From the NCBI RefSeq assembly GCF_033568475.1, contig NC_133122.1:148876861-148940860 (forward strand): a DNA stretch of 64,000 bases, read 5' to 3'. Below, one piece after another: positions 1 through 11,100 of this stretch. Within the stretch, counting starts at the first letter, position 1, and each line of letters starts with the position of its first letter. The DNA is from Henckelia pumila (taxonomy: Eukaryota > Streptophyta > Magnoliopsida > Lamiales > Gesneriaceae). The position numbers were made by a program, and so were the translations under genes. A model generated the notes under the pieces. That model worked only from the letters and a program-made list of their open reading frames with translations. It had not been told where the DNA came from and searched no databases.

Positions 1-1970
1 TTACTAAGACATAAAATAGGCGAATTTAATTTTATGAATCTCACTCCCACTATTTTAACGATTTCACCACCCTCTAGTGAAAACGGGAAACTTTTTCCTT
101 AGTGAGAACATGGAGTCCAATTGACAAACTTATGGTCCCGAATAATATCAGCCAACCATAATTCTCAAAAGGTAGAGCCCAATTGCTTCCAAAGCAACCC
201 CCATGTATTTACCTCATGTCCAATAAGGGCCCAATAATATGACGCCGTTTAAAGTGACATGTCAAGATGACCCATCAATATTAAGTTGTGATGGACGGTC
301 GCCATGTGGATCCCCAATAATATGAGCCGATCCCATGGGAGTTCCACCCAACTTACAACATTTGTCGATCCAATGTACAGCTTTCCGACGGACGGGCCCC
401 CCCAATAATATGAGCCGGACCGTATCTGCGGGTAGCATCACATACATTGACCGTTGATGGAAGGTAGGAACATTTAAACAATATTTAAATTTCCTTTATT
501 TATCTTGATATAAATTTTAAATCATATTTAAAATGAGGGATTTTATTTATAAAAATATTTGTCTCATCATATTTAATTTATTGCATGCATTGCCGGATTC
601 ACGCAATTTATGTCTAAACATGCATACAATCATAATATCACATATTATATAGGATGATCGATTCCATTTCTAATTGACCCGTGGTTGCCAATCACGGGTC
701 TTAGTCCAATCCTAGGTAATATGCAGTATGCAAATGCAATCCTATTACATATGCTTCCAATTTACATTTCTTCAGTCTTCATTGTCTGCTGGGCCCACCA
801 TCTTCAAATCTTGATCTCCCACTAAATCTAATGTATTTACAATAAATAACAATGACAAGTAGGGGATACATTTTTAGGGGTGGGAACGGGCTATAAACCA
901 AGCCCACTTTTATTACATATGACATTCATATCGGGCCTTAAACCAGGCCCATTAATAAAACCAACAACAATAAAGACAAAATGTAAATTCCTAACATACA
1001 CCTACAAAATTGGTCATGGCAATCGATCATCCTTATCCAATAACATTTAATTCAAAATTAATTTATTGGATAACATGCTGTGGCATTTCAAATTTAAACA
1101 AGATAAAATCATATTTTATATATAAAATCACATTTCACATATAAAATCATATTTTATCTCCATATCAAATAAAATCATATTTTATCTATAAAATCCAATT
1201 TTACAAATAAAATCATATTTTACTCAATATATCATAAGATCATATCTTATCATCAATTGTACCAAAATAATTGATTTCAAAATTCAATTTACGGATAAAA
1301 TATTAAAATTTTCCAAAAATTCAAATTTATCCAAAATCAATTTTAAAATTTACGGACTCGAACAATTCGATCCGAAATCTCGTGAACCAATCAAAAACAA
1401 TTTTTGACCGGACCAAAAATAAAATTTTAACATATTAAAATTAATTTTAATAAAATATTAATTTTTCCCGCGGGCCACCCGGGACACTCCCGGGTTGGCC
1501 CGCACCCGGGGCGCGGGCCGGGGCAGCCCGGCTGCCCCCTTAGGGCAGCAACGTTTGCTGCCCTGGCGGCGCCTGGCGCCGCCGCTGGGCGGCGCCGTGC
1601 GTCGCCCTGGGCGGCGCCGAGCGCCGCCCCTGGGCGGCGCTGTGCGCCGCCCTGGGCAGCGCCGAGCGCTGCCCTGCGCAGCGCCCAGCGCTGCGCTGGG
1701 CAGCGCCGTGCGCCGCCCTGGGCGGCGACGGTCGCCGCCCTGGGCGGCGCCGTGCGCCCCCTTTGGGCGGCGCCGTGCGCCGCCCCTGGGGGCAGCGACC
1801 ATCGCTGCCCCCTCCGGGCAGCGATCCAATCGCTGCCCGGGTTTCGCCTCCGGAAAAAAAAATTTTTTTTTATTAAAAATATTTATTTTGTTTCAAAAAC
1901 CGAGACTCAAAAATTTTGTACAATTGATTAATTCAATCGATTGATCTGAGCAACCTGGCTTTGATACCAC
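1..1970 (-). mobile_element. Leader of a truncated LTR retrotransposon (window edge)
   Basis: This stretch lies inside the LTR at 1971-3786 and reads on the minus strand, so it should be the untranslated leader of an element whose coding part is left of the window. The minus strand carries TGGTATCAAAGC at 1958-1969, one base inside the LTR; this is one mismatch from the usual plant initiator-Met tRNA primer-binding site. The leader is AT-rich except for a GC-rich array at about 1460-1850. The phrase CCAATAATATGAGCCG and variants recur at about 225, 315 and 403. I see no gag or pol coding. Family assignment is open. Confidence 0.6.
1460..1850. repeat. GC-rich hairpin minisatellite
   Basis: About a dozen imperfect copies of a 22-23 bp unit built on CTGGGCGGCGCCGTGCGCC lie in tandem. 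Each unit is itself a near-palindrome (GGGCGGCG...CGCCGCCC). Because it is stop-poor, it opens long ORFs on both strands that are low-complexity Arg/Ala/Pro/Gly translations and not genes. Its composition contrasts sharply with the AT-rich surroundings. Confidence 0.85.
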
Positions 1971-3786
1971 TGTTGGAAAACTGGCGAGTTCCCAGACCAA
2001 TTACGATTGATACCCGGTGCAGCGGAAGTTTAAAAATTTTTCATGGAACGATTCCATGGTGTGGGTATCAACCATACATCGATTGAATTACGTGTGTGTA
2101 AAATTTAAATAACTATTAAATAAATTTTACCTCAAATCTCGCAACGAGATTAATGGACACCAACAGAACAATTCTGCTCTTGTTGTCTCTCCCTGGAACC
2201 GATGAACGCCTTCAATCAGGTCCACGAACAGAGGTTTAATCCCTCTGATAGATTGCACTAGAAAATCTATCAGAAGTTTTCTGCGAAGAGAATACACGAA
2301 TTTGATTCGTTATTCCTTACTGCGATTCAAAATCACAGACCGGAATTTTCTCGGGCAGAGGGGAGGGGTCGGCCGAAAACGTTTTTGAGAGGGGTAGGGT
2401 TTCGAAAATCCTGTCTCAAAAATTATGACCTGTTGTGTGTAATTTCTGTACTGAAATAACTTATTTATAATGCAGGCCACTAACTCCTTAGGGCCCATTA
2501 ATCATAAGCTGGGGCCCGACAAGCAAAGCCCGCTCGTTCAGAAATTAATATAAAATTCATCGTGACTCCGATTGATGAAACGATTTCACCAATGTGCACA
2601 GAAACCATTTCTGCACGTTTTAAAGTCAAAATAAATTTTCCTGAATCCGAATTCAGTGGTTTCCAAAAATGTCCATCCCTATGTCATTTTAGGAAATCCT
2701 ACTCCCTTACTCTTATTTAAGAAGTCCAACTCCTTAGTTCATTAAATTTAACTCTTTAAATTTAACTATCTCAACGGGGATTAAAACTCCATTACACTGT
2801 GTGACCCTCAATGGTTCAGGGATACAGCTAGCCGTGGGCTCACAACTCCTTGTGACTCGGAACAACACTTTCCGACTTGCCCAACGAATCATGGTAAAGC
2901 GCCTAGCAACATCGCCCCATGATTCCCTAGGTATCACTGATAGTGCCTACAAGAACCAGTAGATTTTGGTTAGCGTACAGTACGGTCCCTTCATCCATAT
3001 ATCCCGATCGAATCAACAACCATTGGTATATCGAGAGTCGCTCAAGATTCGATAACTATGCAATGCATCTTGAAGATCAAATTAGTGACATCGCATGTGC
3101 TACTAAGAAACCATTTCTTAAATCACATCAAGTACTCTGGCCAGAGATTTGTCACACTAATATCTCCTCAGATCGCATAGGATATCCACACTCGCAAGTA
3201 TGTGGTGAATCCTTGACAACAATGCATTGACTCCTATATGTGTCGTAACTGTACCCAATCTCGACACCTGATGACCCCCTCAGAGTCGGTAAACGAGTCA
3301 AAGCACAGTACTAGCATATAGAGTCTCCATGATGTTTCAAGTCGTAAGGACTAATGGTGTACAACCAAAACCGCGGACTTTATCCACTCGATAAGTGATA
3401 ACCACTTGGAAAGTCCGGATAGGGTAGTTCGACTATTCATCCTATGAATATCCATTTGTATGCTTCGAACATCTCCATGTTCCCTACCAATGAAACGTGG
3501 TACTCCGCATCGCAAATGCTAGTCTCAAACTCGAGCGATCCTTATCCTTATTATCGGACGGCTCAATCGACTAGGAACGGTTTTAGAATATACAGTGACT
3601 ATAAGATGTATTTCATGATAAACATCTCCATGTTCTACCACATCTTACATACACTATAGTATATTCAAGGTCTTTATCAAAACAACAATAGTATATCACA
3701 ATATAACAATATGAAGTAATATAAAGTCATTGCCATAAAAGTGTAAATAATATTAAACAAAAGATTGTTTATACAAAGAGTCAACA
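1971..3786 (-). repeat. Long terminal repeat (about 1.8 kb), single copy in window
   Basis: The segment begins TGTTGG and ends GTCAACA, giving the TG...CA ends of an LTR, and it abuts a tRNA-Met-type primer-binding site at 1958-1969 on the minus strand. This makes it the 5' LTR of a minus-strand element. The partner LTR is outside the window, so the outer boundary at 3786 and the target-site duplication cannot be verified. Short ORFs inside it show no recognisable protein. Confidence 0.6.
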
Positions 3787-4911
3787 AAGCCCATAGCCAC
3801 ACAGTTGGCTCACTGGGCACCCACTCTTACACCATCCATTGCAGCGGAGCCCCTGTCTAACTCAGTCCGAGAGAAAGCTCTTTCAGTCAACTCTTTCTTT
3901 CCTATATCATCTCAATTCTAAACTAAGGAAGAAATAAATAAGAGGAAGAGATCGGGCTCGGACGTCATTAAGCTAATTAATTTTATTTGAGATGATCAGA
4001 TCTTGGACAAAGCTTAATTAGTTTAATAATATTTTGAAACAAAATAAATAAAAAATTTCGAAAACAAACTTGGGAAAGTTTCATATTCAAGAAATCTAAA
4101 ATAAAAAAATATTTGAAAAAAAAAACCCAAAAAAGAATACAAAATTCCCTTCTCTCCAACTCATCTTATTATAAATTTCTTTCATACCAATAAACCATTT
4201 AACCACAGTTTATCCTTACTAGCATTTGTTTGTGTTATTTAATATTTAATTAAAAAAATCTTCAAGGAAGGGTGAATAATAATGGTCAAATAATATTTAA
4301 TATTTGGTTCATCTTCAAATTCAACTCTAGAAAGCATAATTAAAATGGGGCTGAAAGCAAAATTAAAATGAGGCTGACTGTTTGAAATTAGGCAAGATGT
4401 CTGCCGAGCAATTGCCCACCTTGCTCATATGCTTTATCCGCCCTTGAACGCGTGTATCCGAATAATAGTATATATATATATATTAGTGATGTGGTGCACG
4501 CGTTGTGCGCTTATGTAGTCTTTTTTGTAATTAATTTGGTTTATATTAAAATACGAGTAATTTAGAATTATACAAACTTAATGAAGGACCTTTTCGAAAT
4601 TTATGAACTTAGTCACACCAATTTACTAAATCAATATAGTATGATTTTGAGGAGAAAGAGGCATTTTCATCTAATTGGCGTCAGCAGGTCGGGCGACTAA
4701 AGGTCTCAACTTTTATATATACTATATAATATATATTGTTAAATAAGGATAATTTTGTAAAAGAAAATAAAATAAAAAAGGTAAGATTGTGTGTAAATAA
4801 CACTATCCCAAATTAACTTAACCAATGGTATAAATTGTAAACAAACCCATACCACGTATATCTGTCAAAAAATAATATTTCGATAGTGTCTTCCATATAT
4901 ATGCTACAAAC

Positions 4912-5062
4912 GGAAAGTTCTATGCCACCCCAAGGGCACTGCTCTTAGGGTGGCGTGGCAACCCATGATTGGTTAAAATCAGTGGGTTCCACTGATTTTA
5001 ACCAATCATACTCTGCCACACCATCCTAGGGCTGTGCCTTTTGGGGTAGCATAGAACTTTCC
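4912..5062. mobile_element. Mutator-like MITE with 9-bp target duplication
   Basis: The 151-bp segment folds back on itself almost completely. Its terminal inverted repeats start GGAAAGTTCTATGCC on the left, and the right end is the reverse complement with small changes. The centre is an inverted repeat around TGGTTAAAATCAGTGG. It is flanked by an exact 9-bp direct repeat, GCTACAAAC, at 4903-4911 and 5063-5071. Nine-bp duplications are the hallmark of Mutator-type transposition. A relative lies at 16986-17139. Confidence 0.85.
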
Positions 5063-6754
5063 GCTACAAACTAGGGGTGTCGGTGCAAATTAAATGATCA
5101 AGACATTAGGTTTGTTATGACATGGTGACAAGTTGAACTGGTCCTTACATACAACCAAAAGTAAATTAAATATTTTTCATGTGTTGAACCGATTTGAGAT
5201 TTTCCCGTTCTCGTAATTGATTTGGTATTTTGAGTTAAGGGCTCGAGATTAGTTCGTGTAGATCGGGTTATAGGCTGGACCATAACGCCAATCATGGCCG
5301 CCTCCAATGGGAGGCGGCCTAGGCAGCCGCCTAGGACCTTCCCTTGGCACGAGCCTCAATTTTTTTTAAATATTATTTTTTATATTTAAAATATTATATG
5401 AGTCTATTTATTTTGTTTAAAATCCGAAATCGTGGTCAGTTTTTTGTATTTTTTTCTATAATTTCTTTAGTAAAAAAATATATCTTTATATTTAAACAAA
5501 AATCTTTTTTCTTGTTAAATTAATCCATTCAGATGAGTTAGGTTATTCAAATTGAGCAAATTATCTTTTGTTTATTTATTGAATGAGATTTATTTTTGTC
5601 TATTTTGTACTGCGGTTGATTTTTTTTAATTGATTTAATTTTTTATCTCGAAATACTAAAATCTTTTAATTTGCTTATTCGACAATGAGAATGATTTTTA
5701 CTTAATTAGATTATAATTATTCCTTGTTTATGTTACTACTTTAATTATAATATATATTTTTTGTCAGATTTGTTGTGACAAAAATATATTATTTATGCTT
5801 CCTTAATTTGAAGATTCTTATTCTATCTGTATTATGTATTTATTCATCTCTTACTCATGAGATTTGAGTATTCATCGAGTTCATTTTTAGTTTTAGTTTA
5901 ATTTTTTATATTTCGATTCAATTGTTGTTTATGTCATTATTTTTAGTTACAAAAATTTGAAATTTTGATTTTTAGACGATGAAGTGATTGTATAGATATT
6001 TAATTAAAAAAATTATATAGCTCTCTCCCCTGAATATTTGTCTAGGGTCTCTAATATTTTGGAGACGGCCTGACGCCAATTAGGGGCGGCGAAGAATCGG
6101 ATTAATTTGGGTTCCCATTAAAAGCTTGAAGCAATTAAGCAAACCAAGTTTCTCGGTTACACACCAAATCATTTATAATTAACACCAAATTAGCGATTTT
6201 AACATTCGATTTTTATTCGAATGAAATACTTTGATTAATTTTTAAAACTAGATATATAATGTCAATAGAAACTATTAATATGCATACAAGTTTCAAAACC
6301 TTTAACAACATCATTTATGAGCATGTTAATACAAATTTAGCATATAAAATTTAAATCAATTTAACAACAATAATCCGATATCAGCTGTATCTACAAAGAT
6401 CACCTAGAAAATAATAAAATTTAAATGTTTTCAAGAAAGAAATAAAATCGATCACAATAAAAGTAATGCAAAAATTCAAATAAACTATTTTTATAATTGA
6501 AAGTTTATAAATATATAAAATACGTTGACTCGATTTGGTTTGAAATTTTTTTCACACAACTCTTGTGACAACAATATTACGGGTCAATTTTATGAATAAC
6601 GAATTTTCACCTTGGTCCGTAGAATTTGTATTGAACATTCACATTAACCATATTACAAATTTGGTCGCAAAAAAAAAAAAAAAATTGAGACCAATGGTTT
6701 GATTTGGTTTGGTTTGGATTGTTGATTTGCCTTAATTTATGCTCCACTCTTAAT

Positions 6755-6950
6755 CCTAACTATAATTGCGGGTTCGATCCTCGTGTGAAACATATTTTCT
6801 ATTGAAATATTGTAGGATATGCTCTGGGGTTGTCCATGTTGCTCCTTCCCTCAGGTCCCTGCCGCTCATGCACATCCCTCAATTTAACCCCACCATGAAC
6901 CAATGAGTCTCTGATTCATGTGAGATGAGGTCCCCTCGGAGTCAACCATT
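6755..6950 (+). repeat. Possible SINE or tRNA-derived fragment
   Basis: GGGTTCGATCC near 6771 fits a pol III B-box. The following text with ATGAGTCTCTGATTCATGTG and CCTCGGAGTCAACC recurs in diverged form at about 24080-24130 (GAGCCTCTGACTCATGTGG, CTTCGGATGAACCC). I do not see a full cloverleaf, so this is a dispersed repeat and not a working tRNA gene. Confidence 0.4.
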
Positions 6951-7149
6951 TTATAAAACTAATTGTTAATTACTATTAATTTACTCTCAATTTCATATTA
7001 ATTCAAGCCCCGTTTGGTAGGGGTGAAAAGGCTGAGATTAAGCTTTTGTCATCCGCTTGACTCGTTTATAAGCTATTAACTGCGGCCCGTGACAAAATCT
7101 CCGGGTAAGCGTGAAAATGTCAGACAAATCATCCCTCTTCGGCCAAGGT

Positions 7150-7790
7150 ATTCTCAATGAGGGCTGGCAAAATTACAAAAATTCCCGACCATTTCCGATT
7201 CCAACTTGTTTTCGTTCCGAATTTTTTCCGATCCAAACCCGATCAATTTCGGGATTGGGATAGGCAACTCTACCCGATTTTTCCCAACCCGATCCGAATA
7301 TATTAATAATATTTTTTAATAATTTTTTAATTTAAAAAATATAATTTTTTTTATAATTTTTTGTTTTAATATTAATGTTTTATAATTATCTACCATATAA
7401 TTATTTTTTATATTTATATTTATCTTTTTTAATATTAAATTGAATTATAAATTTTTATTTTGTTTTTTTATTATGAATAATTATATGTTTTTATTGTAAT
7501 AATCAAGTAGTTGTTTTAGTTTATTTCTAATGTACTAAGAAGATGTTTTAGTTTTTAATGATTATATACAAAGAAATTTTAATTTATTTATAATGTACTA
7601 ATAAATTGTTTGAGTTTCTTCATAAATTTTTTTAAAAAAAAATATTTCAATAGAATTTTTTTAAAAAAATTATTATTCGAGATTACCCTCTTCCGATCCG
7701 ACGGGATTCCGAATATTCGGGTCCCGAAACTTCTCGGGTACGGAATCAAGAGAAAAAAAAATCTCAATTCTTAAAATTCACCCCTTGCCC
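7150..7790. mobile_element. Degraded hAT-like non-autonomous element
   Basis: The left end GAGGGCTGGCAAAATT and the right end, ending TTGCCCTC, form a short inverted pair. Both ends carry the repetitive CCGATCC/CCCGA-type text found near the ends of plant hAT-derived elements, around an AT-rich core. No transposase coding and no clear 8-bp target duplication are visible. Confidence 0.35.
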
Positions 7791-8030
7791 TCAAATAGTC
7801 CCTTAAATTCTTTGCCATTTTTTAAGCGAAGAACAACAGTAACTTTAGATTTACGATTGGCGTGGCAAATGTGAAGGTCGGATCTCCTTCTCCGTTTTCA
7901 CAAAGTTAATGAGGAACACAATTTTGTAGGTTTTGGGATGGAGGCTAATGCCATAATTGATCGTCTCATTAATTGACGTAAAATTGAAAGTGAGTAGGGG
8001 TATTTCGGTCAACTCAGTAATTACGAACAC

Positions 8031-8094
8031 TTTATATAACGGATAAAAACATATATAAATTAAAAAAGAAAAAAAAAGATTTAAATTAGGGTTT
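8031..8094 (+). promoter_or_regulatory. NUP93 core promoter: TATA-like box and telo-box
   Basis: TTTATATAAC at 8031-8040 is a plausible TATA box about 150 bp before the NUP93 start codon. TTAGGGTTT at 8086-8094 is a telo-box in reverse, a motif typical of plant housekeeping and growth-linked promoters. The placement is inferred from sequence only. Confidence 0.45.
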
Positions 8095-8185
8095 TTAGCT
8101 CCAAAAACCTCAAATCTTCCCCCATCATTCCTTCAGCACTGTACTGCCATTCGGTAGTATAGAGTGTGAATTTCTGCATAGAGCA

Positions 8186-11100
8186 ATGTCGAGCGACGCA
8201 GACATGACTGGATGGACTGACCTTTTGCATTCCTCTTCGAAACTTCTCGAACAAGCCGCTCCGTCCACTCAGTTCCCCCCGCTTCAGGTTTCGATTTTAA
8301 ATGATGCACGAAATATTTTTTTTTGTCCTATTTTTACTCTGAATGAGTTGATTCTATTGTACTTGTTCCTGTTTTTGGGGGGAAATAGAGGAATTTGGAT
8401 CAGTTGGAAGCCCTGTCGAAGAAGTTGAAGGCAAAAACTTTGCGAGCTGAAGCTCCTTCTCAGTCCATTGCTGCCACCAGGTAAACGAAGTTTGATTTTT
8501 AGTCTTGAAATTTTACTGGTGTATGCATCTAATTTTGCCAGTTTTTTTTTTCTATTTTGTTTTATCGAAAGAATATCTGGCTTTTTGTGCATAAAATAGA
8601 TAGCGTTATTACTATAGTTCAAAGTTGTTGTCTTTCTCCCAGTTGTTGGAATTTTAGATTTTGAAATATACTGTCATGACCTAAATGCTAGAACATTTCG
8701 TTGCTTTAGTACATAGCAATAACATTTTTGGTCCACATGGCATCTCCTTGTCGATTATTGCAACATCAAACAGAGACAATTCAGTTGTGATGCATTTGTA
8801 GGTTATTAGCCCGTGAGGGATTGAATGTGATGCATTTGTAGGTTATTAGCCCGTGAGGGATTGAATGCTGAGCAGCTTGCTCGTGATCTTAAATCCTTTG
8901 AACTGAAGGTATACTTTTCTTTTCAGCCCAACCATTTTTTAATATTGTTGTGTTAGATACGTATAAGATATGTGCAATATGACCTTGGAACTTATCGACT
9001 GGTGTTTTGTATTCTCATGACTCAAGAAAAGAACAGAGGAGGAAGATAGAAGTCTCAAGAAAATACTGATATTTCTGGCAAATATCTTATGCTTCTGGTA
9101 TCACGATATAGGTTTACATGGTTGCAACCAACTATTAAATTGGTCCATGGCCCATGTCAAACCACCATAGGTCTAGCAAATAGAAAAATCTTCCCGATAA
9201 TATTCCTAATTTTGTTCAGATGTAAGTGGTGCAAGTGGCCAAAGATTTTTTTAGATGCTTACCTTTATTAAATTTATATATTCTGTAAATTAAAATATAC
9301 ATGCATCGATACTTGTACATATACCTGATTTAATAATTCATTTGATGTGCATAGGCAGCCTACCTCAAAGTTTTCATCAGAAGAATGCTTCAACACTAAT
9401 AAAATTTTGCAAGCACCATTTATTATATTTATGTTTCTGGAATTTTTCTCTTTCAAATTGTTTCTGAGTAATAAATTACGGCCCACCTCGAATATGGAAA
9501 TTATTCAAGGATATGTTTTTAATATGGATGATTTCAGCTTTGCTTGTACATTATATTAATTTAATTGTTGCTTTGCCAGAAACTGATGCTGATAGCTTTC
9601 TTCTGTAACTTTTCATGTGAAGTTTTTTCCAACTTAAGTTTCCCGAGTTTATTTATGATGTTTATGTATTTTTTTCTGTATGGCCTTTTGTCTTTGCTCG
9701 TCTTTTTTAAAGACAACATATGAAGATGTCTTTCCTGCTGAGGCTACTACGGTTGAAGAGTATCTACAGCAGGTAGTTCGTTCTGTCACGTTTATGCGTA
9801 ATTCAGAAAGAACATGCACAAATATTCAAAAGGAAAGGTTTTTCAAGAATTTTCTAATAATTGACATTATGATTGCTGCTGCTCAGGTCCGTGAAATGGC
9901 AATGGTCTCAGCCGTTCAGGAAGCTCAGAAAGATAATCTTAGAAGTTTTAATGATTATATGATTTCTGTTTTGGAGGTATACGTGTCTGGATTGTGGAGT
10001 AGGATCCTTATTCATTTTCGTTAAGCATTCTCATCGATCTTATCTGATTTCAGCGCGTAATGATAGTGTTATATTTTCGTATATTTTTTCTCATGTAAAA
10101 TTTATTCCGCAGGAAGATTGGCGTAAAGAAAAAAGAGATTTCCTGCAGAGTCTGAGCCGAATTGCAACCCTACCAAAGAAAATTATAAGTGATTCTAGCC
10201 CTGGGGTTAGTCGCTATGGTCAAATAGTTCCTGCTATTTCTAGTCCTCAGGTTTCATCTAGCCCATCAGGTATGGAGCTGGCAATTTTGGGGAATAAACC
10301 TGTGCTCGAAAAAAAGGCGGTTGTATATGCTGAGGTTGTGAAAAATCTGAACAGTGCTAGGGAGCGAGGCATAGCCTTCAAAGTAAGCTTTTTGAGCATT
10401 AGTAAGAGCTTAAACGGTTTTACCAGAAACCAAGTGTTCACAAATAAACAAAATGATGTGTGCATGTGAATTGTTTGTTCAAGATTTATGCTTTAAGTCT
10501 GGTCTCATCGGTTATTTTTCAAGTTTGTCATAGGAAAGAAGTGCTTCTATATTTGGTAGGCACTTCAACTTAGCGTGTTAGGTAATGGTAAGCTACTTGT
10601 TTCTTAATCTCAGCCTGCCGCAGCTTTTGGAAATGCGTACGAGAGTCTGAAACTTGATACTGCTGGTTCAAAATCTGTCAACATGCTGAAAATATGGCAC
10701 CTAGTAATGGTATATTGTGAACAGAGTGCTTGTTTCTTGATTTTCAAATTATGCACAATGATTGTCTTTTTACATGAAATTGGGTTTAAATTTAGTGGTG
10801 GATATATCGAACCTGACAGGCCTTGATGGGTGAGCATTTACCGCTTCATCGGAATGTGTCCAAAAAAATGTCCTTAATACTGGGAGCACGGCACCATCTG
10901 GAGTGGGGACATGGGAAGTATGTGTTGGATATGATTCAAAATTATCCTGCACAGGTAGCTTTTTGTTATCTTTCATTATTACCAATTTTTTGTCTAACTG
11001 TCTGTCTTTATCTTAAATGATTGCCCAGCTTTTATGAACTCTTGTTTGAGTCGATGTATATGTGGAAATATTAAAAAAATATGATATTTGGTTATGTTAT

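Larger units (their letters stand above)
3787..8030. other. Intergenic region with degraded repeats
   Basis: No gene is supported here. The region is AT-rich and holds a clear MITE at 4912-5062. A GC-rich motif of the GGCCGCCTAGGC kind lies near 5285-5330, with a related piece near 6060. There is a tRNA-like fragment near 6760-6950 and a hAT-like remnant at 7150-7790. Confidence 0.7.

Noticed and set aside
1495-1944. 149-aa plus-strand ORF and its 123-aa minus-strand counterpart
   Set aside because: Both are stop-poor translations of a GC-rich minisatellite with low-complexity Arg/Ala/Pro content.
6755-6800. tRNA gene around the B-box GGTTCGATCC
   Set aside because: No acceptor stem or full cloverleaf can be folded, and the segment recurs as a diverged repeat elsewhere.
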